A stretch of DNA of 64,000 bases from Branchiostoma floridae (lineage: Eukaryota > Chordata > Leptocardii > Amphioxiformes > Branchiostomatidae). Below the pieces are notes generated by a model. That model ran no database searches. It saw only the letters and a program-made list of their open reading frames with translations, and had not been told where the DNA came from. Position numbers and translations under genes: made by a program. How positions within the stretch are numbered: position 1 is the stretch's first letter; each line of letters opens with the position of its first letter. Positions 23,401 through 42,560 of the stretch are shown here, in pieces. The DNA lies in assembly GCF_000003815.2 (NCBI RefSeq), contig NC_049983.1:13956240-14020239 (forward strand), written 5' to 3'.

Positions 23401-26400
23401 ATTTAGAATACTCGGTCAAAACCAGCCCTAGTGGGACAGGAATGGGCAAAGAAAAATGCTATGCCTTTTTTTGTTGAAGGCTATGCCGACCGAGTATTGT
23501 TGTTTTGGGAAGGGTAGGCGCTACATAGCATTACTTCCTTCCTGGACAGAATGCGCATGTAAAGCAATGTTCGCAGAAGAGACGGGACTCCGCACTAGCG
23601 GACTTTGTAGTAGGGTCTTATATTTGACACGTGGTACAAGCTCCCTCTCCGCGAGTGACCGAGCTACTTTCTTCTTAATTTGGTTTTTCTCCTGAGTATG
23701 TATGCACATGCCATGCATGCAACAAACGCGGTAGAAAACCTGTCACATATATACGTACCCAGCTTTACACCTGCATCGACTGCATGTCAAAAACCAGGCA
23801 CTCCTGCCCACTAACAAGGTAATATTATGGAGCGCCTCCCGCTTCTGCTTTGACTGAAATTATATCGCCCTTACCGCAACTATATACGCCCCCTCCTCAA
23901 ACGACTACTCAGTGGATGTAGCCTTTCACAAAGAATGCATAGCATTTTTCTGTCGCCTGTTCTGAGAGGATTTTAAGGCCCCAAAAGCTAAACCTAAGTC
24001 AGTCGGTATCCTCAGCCTAATAGCGGCGGCGGCCATGTTTTTGCAACTCGCGCCGTTTTTGACCGAGGTTTTGAAATAGAACCCGAGATCAAACAGGGGG
24101 CGGGCCTTTTGGTGTTCGGCTGGAAGGGTCCATTAAGCAACGCGCGGTCCGGACAGTGCTTGGATGGGGGACCAACCAAGGACGTCCGGATTGCTGTAGC
24201 CTCAAGAAGCTTTCCACGAAATCGTCTTCCGGGAGGGACGTAAAACGGGGGTCCCGTGCTCGAGGAGGTGCCTCGACCACATTATTCAGCCTCATTACTC
24301 AGCACATTGGGTACCTGCCTATGACACTGGCTGCAAATACACCCGATATTATTATTATTAACTTAAGTGAGTCCAATTTTTGTGTTGGAAATTACAGTTC
24401 AACTATTTCAAGGTAGACATTTTAAGTTAATACTGCATAAATCTGCAGAAATATTGATAGTTCAGGTAGTGTATAGCTCTGGCTTTAAATTTTTTCAGTT
24501 CCACTCATTGTTTGGAAGCCCATGTTGTTGAATGTCCACATTAATATTCTAAGTTTCCAGTCATGAAGCTAAGATTTTGGGGACAATTTTTTTTCATTTC
24601 AACCAGCAAGTTTCTGTCCCGGGACGGAGAGACAGGTTCTGGAGACATCATATGGAAAGAGGGGTCATGTGTACAGTGTACAGTACTTACAAAAATAATT
24701 AAGTTCAACAATACTACTGTCTAGCTTCTTAGCTAGTGTAAGGATCTCGTTAGGAAACAAAGTCCTTGGACATGACATTACCTTGTTCCTGATAGGAAAT
24801 TATTGCAGAGTTTTCCACTTTGCAATTGAGGTCATTGTTAAGTCATCACACAGAAATCGTATGCTTCCTCTTCTTTTTCATCACTGTGGTTGTTGCAAAG
24901 ATACTCAGCAGGTTATTGCCCAGGGTGAAACTTTCTTCCTAGGCAAACTCACTTCCACAGCAAACTTGCTGTCCTGGTATTAGATAAACCTTGAAAGTAA
25001 AAGCCAAGTCTGCTCAAAGTCAGCAAAGGAGGCTAGTTATCACTGTGTTATACAGTGTGAACTCTAGTGACTTATGTTGACATTGTTGTTCTCAGGGTCA
25101 TGGGCTGACCGCTCACCTCTGCACGACGCTGCGTGTTACGGCCGTGTCCTGGCGCTGAAGACCCTGCTGGACCAGGGAGCGTGTGCTAACCTCAGCACCA
25201 TTGACTCGGTCACTCCGCTACACGAGGCATGTTTGGGCGGACATGCAGTCTGTGCCAAAATGCTCATCTCTGCAGGAGCTCAGGTAAGGATGGACGGGTT
25301 GAAATTTTTGTCCCAACCAAATTTCTGTCCTGTCTACCTGTGCTTAATGTTTATGTACTAGGGGTGGGTACTAGTACCGGTACAGAAAATTCAGGTCCAA
25401 AGCAAAGGATCAGGTCCAGGTCCGGACCTGAACCTGGACCTAATTCAGTATGACTCATACCAATGGTCCATTTCACTACAAAGAAATCTGTTTGGTGGAG
25501 TATTAGACTTACAATGGCATTTTAAAATCATACAATGCTAACTGCACCTGTATGATTGGCTGTAAAACTTGGTAGAAATGACTATAAACTCTACTCTATT
25601 TCACTCTTGTTATTTTCTTCCACCTGCAAGCGCCAAAATGTGTGAATGTCTGATAAAATAATCTGTTAATTTTCTTATCGGTCCAACATCCGGTCCAATA
25701 AGTAAAACCGGTTTTGTACCGGTACGCTGTACAGATACCCAGCCCTGTTATATACAGTTTCATGCTTTGTTGCCACTTGTATGAATATACATTCTTGGAA
25801 ACTTGGAATGTCAAAATATGTACAATTGTATTCTGCTGTAGGTAAATGCCAGAAACATAGACGGCAGTACGCCGCTGTGTGATGCGTGCTCACGTGGAAG
25901 TGTTTCCTGTATCAACCTGCTGCTGTCTCACGGTGCTGAAGTCAACCCGAGTCTCATCACTGCATCACCACTACATGAGGCTGTGCTCAGAGGTATTAAG
26001 CCTCTGCAATTCAGAGAGAGAAAAGAGAAGAAGAAATAATACTTACAATTTAGAGAGAGAAATAGAGAGGAAATATTAAATACTTGTAGAAGTCTAAATG
26101 CAGAGTACATATCTATTGAGTACAATCATGTACATGTACATTTTGTACTTGGAATTGCATCATAAAATAGACAAGTCTTTGGTCTTCTGTGCCATATGAA
26201 GGGTTTAAACAAGACAGACTTGTAAGTTAACGTTATTTGATTTTGACCACATGTACTTTGTTAGAGAGATTTCAGTGCTGCACAAGCACTTAAGATGTGG
26301 AGTTGATTGTAAAAACAAACTTGGCAACACAATTACCTCTACATGTCCAAGGGAAGGTTCGTCTGTACATGTGTTTCAATTTTGCTGGATATTTTCTTGT

Positions 26401-27740
26401 ACAGGACACCAGGAATGTGTAGACATCCTCATAGAGAATGGCGCCAGGATAGAGCACACCGACTGTCACCATGGTACACCTCTACATGTAGCATGTGTCA
26501 GGGGTCACGTGGATTGTGCCAAGTCTCTTCTTCTAGCAGGTACGTTTTGGATCAAAATAACCAATTAAATCATGCTTATAGCGGCTTGCCCAACTCTGGC
26601 TGCACCACTGTTCAGAACAGCCTTTTTTAGCCACAAACACTGTTTGCCTCGATAAAAGCCATACTGGTTTGATTATATGTACATGTATGACATTGTCTGG
26701 CTCTGAGCACCCCAAGACAAAACAATTTGATGAATGCATGGACATCATCACACATGTAATTAAATCAGTATGGATGGCTTAACTGCAGAAACATATGTAA
26801 ATGAACATAAAGGGTAAATTTACTGTGCAAAGATTTCTGGGTATAATGTACCTGCTTGCATCTATATACCTGCAAGACAATTGTTGAATGTCTCTTTATC
26901 AAATATCAATTGTAACTTATTGTTTATCTTTGTTAACTGCCAAGTAGCAGATAATCACACGCATGGATCTTTCTCCTACTAGGTGCTAACCCCAATGCCA
27001 CAAAGAACCATGAAACTCCACTGCACTATGCAGCACAGAATAACTACACTGCTGTGATCCAAGTCCTAGTGGAACATGGTGCCAATATCACAGCACTGAA
27101 TCAGAATGGCAAGAGAGCTCTTCACCTTACTGCAGAGGACAGTGAAGCCAGACAACTTCTGTTTTATGTTGAAGGTAAGACTGTGCAACAGTGCCACCTA
27201 GTGAGCCTGTGTCAAAGTGCAGTTGCCATGGGCTACATAATGATTGTGCAATGTTACCCTTGTAATCTGTATATGCTATCCTATTTCTGTCAGAGAAAAA
27301 GATTTTTGATGGCAATGGGCGGAGGCATAAGCAGTCGCAAGGGACGTCCAGAGAAAAATTTGAAATTTTGACCATCTGAACTTCATTTCCTGCATTTGAG
27401 GGGCACATTTTGCTTGTATTTACTACGAGGGCCCATAAGGCCACTTTTTTTCCGATGGATAGCTAAAAAAAATTTAGATGGCCCTCCAAAAATTTTGGCC
27501 CTCCCCCAGGCCAAAAAATTTTTCAATGGCCCTTCCCCAGTGCACCAGCCCTCCCCGGTAAATGTCATCAAGTCCCTAACCTACATGACATGTATGTTCT
27601 CTGTCTGCCTAGGCCATGTAGAGAGCCTGAAGCAGCTGTGCAGACTGACCATCAGGCAGAGTGTTGGAGCAGGCAGGCTCGAGTATCTCAGCTCACTCAA
27701 GCTACCGGACCTCATGCTAAACTTTCTGTGTCACAGATAG
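20426..27740 (+). CDS. ASB13: Ankyrin-repeat SOCS-box protein, ASB13-like, complete
   Basis: Six coding exons join without frame breaks: 20426-20567, 25096-25283, 25842-25992, 26405-26539, 26983-27174 and 27613-27740 (936 nt, 311 residues). All introns are GT/AG. The first 47 residues form a non-repeat head. From SWADRSPLHDAA onward ankyrin repeats follow with clear TPLHEACLGGH, STPLCDACSRG, SPLHEAVLRG, TPLHVACVRGH and TPLHYAAQNN cores. The last about 38 residues are a SOCS box with an elongin BC-box (SLKQLCRLTI) and the terminal LPDLMLNFL block. Family knowledge: ASB proteins are substrate receptors of cullin-5/elongin BC ubiquitin ligases. The NIDGSTPLCDAC and HGTPLHVAC segments resemble vertebrate ASB13 best; the DRSPLH and LHEACLGGH segments also resemble ASB5/9/11, so it may be the pro-ortholog of that group. 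Substrate unknown. Confidence 0.9.
21045..22019. mobile_element. Long fold-back element, about 300-bp arms, in ASB13-like intron 1
   Basis: The sequence from TGTAGGGTTTCT (left) is mirrored by AGAAACCCTACA (right). The arms match over roughly 300 bases with small differences, including CGCAAACCAG units repeated three times, a TTATGCAGTATTCATGGGAC block and a GGCCGCCATCTTGGATC block. The centre carries its own nested palindrome (21547-21655). No transposase frame. Confidence 0.7.
21547..21655. repeat. Nested palindrome inside the fold-back element
   Basis: CCGCGGATTTTTGACATTTT with TTTAGCTAGGGTT on the left is matched by AACCCTAGCTAAA, AAATGTCAAAAACCGCGG on the right, around a CpG-rich loop (CTCGCGCTTCGCGCTCGG). 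Confidence 0.7.
23300..23350 (+). repeat. 5S-rRNA-derived SINE, 5' half
   Basis: AGCTACGGCCGCGTGGCGCG followed by ACACCCGATCCCTCGATCTC and GGAAG follows the 5' half of 5S rRNA (CTACGGCC..., CCCGATCTCGTCTGATCTCGGAAG). It stops abruptly where the inserted element at 23351 starts. Confidence 0.6.
23351..24132. mobile_element. TIR element inserted into the 5S-derived SINE
   Basis: The ends TGGACCCTTCCAGCCGAAC (left) and GTTCGGCTGGAAGGGTCCA (right) are exact reverse complements. Weaker inverted similarity continues inward (AACTCGGTCAAAA-like and TTTTGACCGAGG, TAGAACC blocks). It splits a 5S-like sequence exactly between GATCTCGGAAG and TTAAGCA. No clear target duplication, no transposase frame. 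Confidence 0.6.
24133..24361 (+). repeat. 5S-rRNA-derived SINE, 3' part with ATT tail
   Basis: TTAAGCA...GCGGTC and AGTGCTTGGATGGGGGACC match the 5S rRNA box A and box C regions (AAGCAGG..., AGTACTTGGATGGGAGACC) in the order expected to follow the segment ending at 23350. A further about 180 bases of SINE body end in an ATTATTATTATTA tail. Together with 23300-23350 this is one SINE3-type element carrying the RNA polymerase III internal promoter. Confidence 0.6.
25358..25747. mobile_element. TIR element in ASB13-like intron 2
   Basis: The left end CTAGGGGTGGGTACTAGTAC and the right end GTAC...GATACCCAGCCCTG are inverted repeats with mismatches, both followed inward by ACCGGTAC. The flanks TTATGTA and TTATATA are a possible imperfect 7-bp target duplication. 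The interior holds CAGGTCCAGGTCCGGACCTG, a palindromic tract. Confidence 0.55.
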
Positions 27741-28984
27741 CCAGTATAGTACACTGAAATACCCATTAAGAATACATTTGTATATACTAGTACCTGTAAC
27801 AAGTCATGTACAAGATAGAATCGGATGTTTTTCCACCTTGGGCCACAGCAAGTAAATTTTATGAATGACATCCTCAGTAGACCCCAAGTTGAATGTGGGC
27901 AGGTGAAAAAAAGTTGACAAAAGAAGCAAGATGTTTTCAAATTTAGACACCATATAGATAGACTTGACTTGAAGCAATGGGACATGGTATCACAATCAAC
28001 AAGAAATTGCTGTATTCAATAATACAGTGACACTGAGTGATGTCAGCAGTAAACTTATTCTTGTTTTTCTTTTTTTCGAAATCATGCAAAAATCAATACA
28101 TGTGTATCCATAAAATTACTTGCTGTGGCTCTAGGTAATATGACACACACCCATGTTGAGGTGATGATGCAAAATATATTACATGTAGTTGCAATTCTGA
28201 GGGTATATTGGATAACTCACTCTGTAGTAGAAGTTAAAATCAATGTACCTTTCAGCAAAATTGATGAAAAAGCCACTGTTGGAAGTGCTTGTAATTAAGC
28301 CAGAAATGCTGTCTAAAAATGAAGAGCATTTCGATGCAGTGCTGATGGTCTTATCATGTTGTTTTGTTTTATATGTCAATACCTCAGTTTTCAGAGCCGT
28401 CTAGGAAGTATACATGTATGTAACAGTTATGTGTGTGTGATGTATCTTGATAGCCAGTGCAAAAAGTTACAAAATGTTCATTAAACCTAATTATTTGTGA
28501 CAAATATAGATTATTTGCAAATTTTCTTGAAATATTGCTGTAATATGTTGTGAAGAAGATCATATGCTTAAGATTTTAGGTGCTGAAACACAGCAACGAG
28601 CAAAGTTTTATACCTGTAACCTGGGTTTGTGTTGGGTCTTACACCATGGTTGAACTGGACCCAATTTGAATAACTGCCAAACATTATCTTGAATAGATAA
28701 GACATGTTGTAATTGATAAAAAAGTTTATGTCCAGGTAGGATACTTGCCACATTTCTTAGTGTAAACAGAAGCCACCCTAGCCCTTCTTTGTACATGTAG
28801 TGATGTACATATTGCAGCACACCATGTGGTGCTATGGCAGTGAGATTTAGAGCAGGAACATTTCTTTTTGTTTTGAAGTTTATACTTTTGCCAGTATGAA
28901 AAACAATAGATTTACAGAATGTACATGCAAGCCATATTAAGCTCATAATATTATTGATCACTCTATCATAAAGGAAAGTAAACA
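27741..28984. other. 3' flank of the ASB13-like gene
   Basis: Contains the presumed 3' untranslated region of the ASB13-like gene. I cannot fix the cleavage site. No other gene seen. Confidence 0.4.
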
Positions 28985-28993
28985 GTGTTGTGG

Positions 28994-29177
28994 TAGTCTC
29001 CAAGCAGACCCAACGGTGCCTTAGAGATACATGTAGTATCAAAGCTGGCCAGGGACTTAGTACGGCACCCGTGCCCGTTTGACTCCCTTAGCCGGCTATC
29101 TCCCTTTGGCCGGCTATATTCCTTTGCCAGCTTTAATATATTATCTCTAAGGCACCGATGGGTCTGCTTGGAGACTA
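28994..29177. mobile_element. MITE with 9-bp target duplication (Mutator-type length)
   Basis: The 36-base ends TAGTCTCCAAGCAGACCC... and ...GGGTCTGCTTGGAGACTA are inverted with a single mismatch. The exact 9-bp repeat GTGTTGTGG flanks the element (28985-28993 and 29178-29186). The interior repeats TAGCCGGCTAT/GGCCGGCTATAT. Nine-base duplications are typical of MULE/MuDR elements. Confidence 0.7.
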
Positions 29178-29186
29178 GTGTTGTGG

Positions 29187-29980
29187 GGGATATTGTGGCT
29201 TAGGTCATTCTTTTCTATGCCTTACATACATTTTTATTACACAAACGTTGTTATGGAATTAAATATCATTGAATGGTAATTGGTTAACACATACGCATCT
29301 ATCAATAGTAAACGGTATCACGCTGCAATAATTTAAGCAACAAGACCTAAAACATATTCTGATATCATTCAATGTTTCCCGACGTTGAAGGTTGCCATAC
29401 GTACACGTATAAGTTCTGAACTGATAAACGTCACATGATTCATCACTTGAGTGAGTTCCCATCGCGTCATATCCTTATCGGAAGGCCCTTATCTGGAAAC
29501 ATGCCAAAAGTGCGATAAAGAATAATTTATTACTGATATAAACTGTAGTTTTGACGAAATTCTCATGAAGAATTTTGTCTTAAGCAATGTATATATAGTA
29601 AGAAAATGCTCCTGCGAATTTTTTATTCCAATAGCCCAATGAAGATTACAGACGTTTCACCAACATCAACTTATTGACATATCTTAATGTACACGTCTCA
29701 TACATGGCGTATCTATCTGTAACTAGGACCTGGGAAGGATGGGGAGAACAAAACCAAAGGTCCTACCCACAGGTCTTCCTGACAACACAATCGAGAAATA
29801 TTGAACATGGAAACATTTGAAACTTGCTGAGTCATTTTTACGTTTATTGCTAGTGCGCACGTGGTTACCTTGACCTAATATCTGATAATATTGGTATCCA
29901 ATGAGCACAAATTGATTTAACAACTTCAAAATCCGTTGTCATAGCCTGGGCCTGGCCTTATCAATGATGTCCCCAGTCTT
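29187..29980. other. Upstream region of the first amylase gene
   Basis: No coding exon seen. Ends at the TATA box at 29982. Distal regulatory elements may lie here but none is recognisable by eye. Confidence 0.4.
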
Positions 29981-30059
29981 GTATAAATAGACCCCCGCGT
30001 TTGTAAGCCGGCAGCAGTTGAAGACTAGCTGTTCACGTGGAAAAGCCTTGGTCAGAAAG
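29981..30059 (+). promoter_or_regulatory. Core promoter and leader exon of amylase gene 1
   Basis: A TATA box (TATAAATA) lies at 29982-29989, so transcription should start about 30 bases downstream near 30012. The leader exon would end at 30059 (CAGAAAG/GTGAAC). The next acceptor (TTCCCCAG) is at 30418, nine bases before the ATG. The second amylase gene has the same architecture. Confidence 0.65.
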
Positions 30060-30427
30060 GTGAACACAGTTTCTTTATTTCTATGAAAACATATGGTTCA
30101 ACAATATAATATAAAATTTGTACATGTACATATTCGTTTTCAAGCACAAAAAATACTTTTCATTAGGCGAAGGCTGCGAATATGCTGACAATTTACACCA
30201 CTTGCCGATCTCCTGGTAGACTGATCGTGGAAAAATTTTCGGCAAGTTTTGTCCTCACAACTTTTTATTTGCAATAAGCTATTAGGAACATATTCTCAGA
30301 CCAAGTCATCAAACATTTTGGGGTTTGACTCACTGTATATATTGGGAGGCTTTATTGGAGACAGCAGATACTACCTTAAGAACTATGATCGCACTGATTA
30401 TGTTGCTGATTTCCCCAGATTATTACT

Positions 30428-34839
<4,412 letters not shown>

Positions 34840-34877
34840 ATCTAGAATGGAGATCATGTTTAAATACACTCTGGGGT

Positions 34878-34883
34878 AATAAA
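34878..34883 (+). terminator. Polyadenylation signal of amylase gene 1
   Basis: AATAAA 39 bases after the TAA stop codon, a compact 3' end matching that of the twin gene. Confidence 0.7.
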
Positions 34884-36110
34884 TCCATTCTTATTGCAAA
34901 GAAAAAAATAAAAGAAATTGGTATGATTAACTAGTTGCAGAATGTTTTTATTTCCCTGTTTCACCTTCCTTGATCGCATCGATAGCCTTACTGTTGTCAA
35001 ATGTTTTTTTCACTTACTAACTCACTCACTCGCTCAGTCACTCACTACCAATGTCTCCTGTACGGAATGGCACGTTTCAGACACGTGCACATTATCGTCT
35101 GACCTTCTTAGAACAGTCACATGCTTCAGCACCTGCAGGATTTCTCACCACGTCATAAAAACATCGGAAGACTCTGTCGAATATTCATATTTACCCACAA
35201 ATTTTACAGAGATAAAATGACATTTATGTAACACTAATGTTTACAAGTTAACCCATTACTTACCACAGTAATCGATTTATGGTAAATTGTATTAATCGAC
35301 GAAAAGCATATTTTCGCGATACACAAAGGTCGGTTTTCTGTCCAAGACACCTTCGCCCTTTTGTTCCTAGGCGATATCTTTGTTTTACAACAAATTTCCC
35401 AACTTACATTTTCACTTCTTTTTAAAGAAAGCCCAGTCTCTTGAATAATATTTTCATTGCTTTAACGTTGCTTTCTATATGCATGTTATGTCATGACGTT
35501 AGCACAAAGTACACAGCGAAATGACCTGAAGGACGAAATGATCTGCAGGACGTTAGGTGCGCACGCGTAGCCTCATTCATTGACTCCTTGAGTGCGGCAA
35601 AGCTTCCTTTCACAGCATAGAGTACCTTAGCCCATATGCATGTTGAATATCGCGGCGCTCCCCAAAAATAAACGCCGCCACCCCAGAGTCTACGAGGGAG
35701 GCTAGCGCACGCACATGTGTCACAGATGCACATGTTGTCGTTTTTTTCGTTAATTCAAATGTAGGGCCAATTGGTTGTCGGATCATTAGTGGCGATCCCA
35801 TGGCCAAATAGAGTAAGGGATAGATGAGAGCTAAATAGACAATAGTAGAAATAGTGATGATGCACTCAAGTTTACAAGTCTTATGTTGACTCGACCTTGT
35901 TCGTCGTTTACTTGACTTGTGGCACTCCAGTTAACTTAAAAGGACATGTGACCATAAGTTGATGACATTGCTACAAATATAGACTGGAAGTTAACATACA
36001 ATTAACATATTCAAACAACGTCTACCAATCGGAACCGCCAGAACTTGAAGGACTACGTGCGTTGTCACCCCCATTTTGGTCGGCCTTATCTTTTGTTTCC
36101 TCCAAAATTG
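34884..36110. other. Spacer between the amylase genes
   Basis: No exon or recognisable repeat. Holds the upstream control region of amylase gene 2. It shows no obvious similarity to the sequence upstream of gene 1 apart from the core promoter layout. Confidence 0.45.
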
Positions 36111-36185
36111 GTATAAAAGAACGTCTCGCTCGTATGAGCCTCTCTGACTGACCGCAGTTCATTTGGCCGAGACTTTGGTAGCCAG
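36111..36185 (+). promoter_or_regulatory. Core promoter and leader exon of amylase gene 2
   Basis: TATA box TATAAAAG at 36112-36119. The predicted start is near 36142 and the leader exon ends at 36185 (TAGCCAG/GTGAGC). The acceptor TTACACAG at 36538 is followed by a nine-base 5' untranslated piece and the ATG at 36548. Confidence 0.65.
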
Positions 36186-36547
36186 GTGAGCGAATGTTTA
36201 TATATATGGTAGAAACCTGACCCTGATGTACAACGCTTTTGTCGCGTTATGGCGAGAAAATATTCTATGACCTTTTCGTAACAGAATAAAGGTGTCTTTT
36301 TGGGTAGTATAACACTTAAAAGAACATTTGAATTCATTGACAACGTTTACTTGATTTTAGAGTCTTTGTTTTCTATCTTGATCGAAAGTTCCTAACCAGC
36401 TGTTAAACATTGTCTTCACAATTTTACTGACGATCACGTATTTCGTTTTACATAGAACATTTGTCTCTTCACTTTTGAAGAGAACCCTTTTGGGTTTCGA
36501 CGTTATAGTATTACCAATGATACCGCAACTTTACACAGAACATCAAC

Positions 36548-41122
<4,575 letters not shown>

Positions 41123-41196
41123 AATTACATGGTCCCGAATAACAATGCATTTGCATCACAAATGATTGCAACGCATGAGTCTCAGTCTTGAAGTAA

Positions 41197-41202
41197 AATA
41201 AA
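41197..41202 (+). terminator. Polyadenylation signal of amylase gene 2
   Basis: AATAAA 75 bases after the TAG stop codon. Confidence 0.65.
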
Positions 41203-41680
41203 TCATGGACATGAAATCGTCATAGCATGTCTCTCTGTGTGTGCGTGTTTGCTTGAAGCTTTACAATGTCATTTACACTACTTGATTGATAACTAATGAA
41301 TTAATTGATAATCAATAAATAACTATGAACATATATATAATTGATAAATACTCAATCTATTCAATAGATTAATACTATTAATCAATTTGGAAGAGTGTCC
41401 CTATCACTGGAGACTGCAATCTATAAATGAAGACGAGGCTCAAGTTAACAGATATGGCTGTTCGAAGTGAAAAGTGTATTCTAACATGTAGGCTAATCTT
41501 GAAGCTGTCAGCTGAAAACCGTTGTCAAATATCGAGGTTTGTAAGTGAGATATGAGAATTTAAAGTTTGACCCCATGGCCAAGTAACACTAAAGTTTATA
41601 TAGGGTAGTGACAAGTGTAGGGCAACTTTGGTATCATTCGAAAAGTCTCTTCGCACGTACTTTGTTGGCGAGGTATATTC
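41203..41680. other. Intergenic stretch after amylase gene 2
   Basis: Very AT-rich at 41280-41390, with a run of ATTGATAAATA-like repeats. No gene seen. Confidence 0.4.
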
Positions 41681-42065
41681 AAAGTTGAAAACTCATATCT
41701 TGTGAAGAAAACAGTTTTGAAAACGGTTTTCAGATTACAAATTCTTACCAAACGATATTTTTGATGATACAATTTACAAAGTTTCACCTACTATAACACA
41801 CTTTAGCCACGACTAACCCTAACCCTAACCTTAACCCTAACCTAACCCTAACCCTAACCCCAACCCTAACCCCAACCCCAACCCCAACCCCAACCCCAAC
41901 CCCAACCCTAACCCTAACCCTAACCCCAACCCCAACCCTAACCCTAACCCTAACCTCAACCCTAACCCTAACCCTAACCTTTTTGCATGGTCAGTTTGGC
42001 GGCGCTTGAACCCTCATATCTCGAGAAGAAAACACAAGGCTTGAAAACGGTTTTCAGATTACAAC
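41681..42065. repeat. Direct repeats flanking a telomere-like array
   Basis: A block of about 60 bases at 41681-41740 (CTCATATCTTG, AAGAAAACA, then TTGAAAACGGTTTTCAGATT) recurs in the same orientation at about 42005-42065 (CTCATATCTCG, AAGAAAACA, TTGAAAACGGTTTTCAGATT). The telomere-like array lies between them, which suggests a tandemly repeated unit containing the array. Confidence 0.6.
41813..41980. repeat. Interstitial telomere-like array (CCCTAA)n
   Basis: About 28 units of CCCTAA with frequent CCCCAA variants, i.e. TTAGGG and TTGGGG on the other strand. No large chromosome-end sign: genes continue on both sides. Confidence 0.9.
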
Positions 42066-42347
42066 TACTAAACTACCCGAAAGACGTCGACCTTTTCAAT
42101 GATAGTAACATTGTGATGGAGGAAAGGTCCCTCTACTTTTTCTGTAGCCATAGGCGTGACGAAATCACCTTTTTTTTAACGGAATCTTCACACCAGCGTA
42201 TTGAGATGGACGAAACGACATACTTGCCAAATGTATGCATAAATACGAGTTTTATCCAGTAACTAATGCTTAAAAGTTAAAGTTAATTCTGCTGACATAA
42301 TTTTTGTAGATGCTAAATGAGTTGTCATATCAGGGCGTTTTCAGCTA

Positions 42348-42470
42348 CTCTCCAAACAGAGGTTGGTGGAAAAAATCGTCACCTTTCCACCAACGTCGGT
42401 CGATAAAAAACGGATGAAAGGAAAAGGTCACGAAACTCACGATTTTTTCCACCAACCTCTGCTTGGAGAG
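42348..42470. mobile_element. TA-flanked MITE just upstream of TSR1
   Basis: CTCTCCAAACAGAGGTTGG with TGGAAAAAATCGT at the left is mirrored by ACGATTTTTTCCACC and AACCTCTGCTTGGAGAG at the right. TA dinucleotides flank it (42346-42347 and 42471-42472). It sits 90 bases before the TSR1 start codon and so overlaps the promoter or 5' untranslated region. Confidence 0.65.
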
Positions 42471-42560
42471 TATAAAACTTTTCAGCACCAAGAGCCGAGA
42501 GATCCTGCAGTAATCAATCAAACCGTTAGAGGGCGCTGTTTTAATATTGAGCAATCCATC

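Noticed and set aside
41813-41980. A chromosome end
   Set aside because: Genes continue normally on both sides; the array is interstitial and degenerate.
42363-42560. Upstream extension of the TSR1 frame to an earlier start
   Set aside because: The extension is translated MITE sequence; similarity to TSR1 proteins begins at the ATG at 42561.
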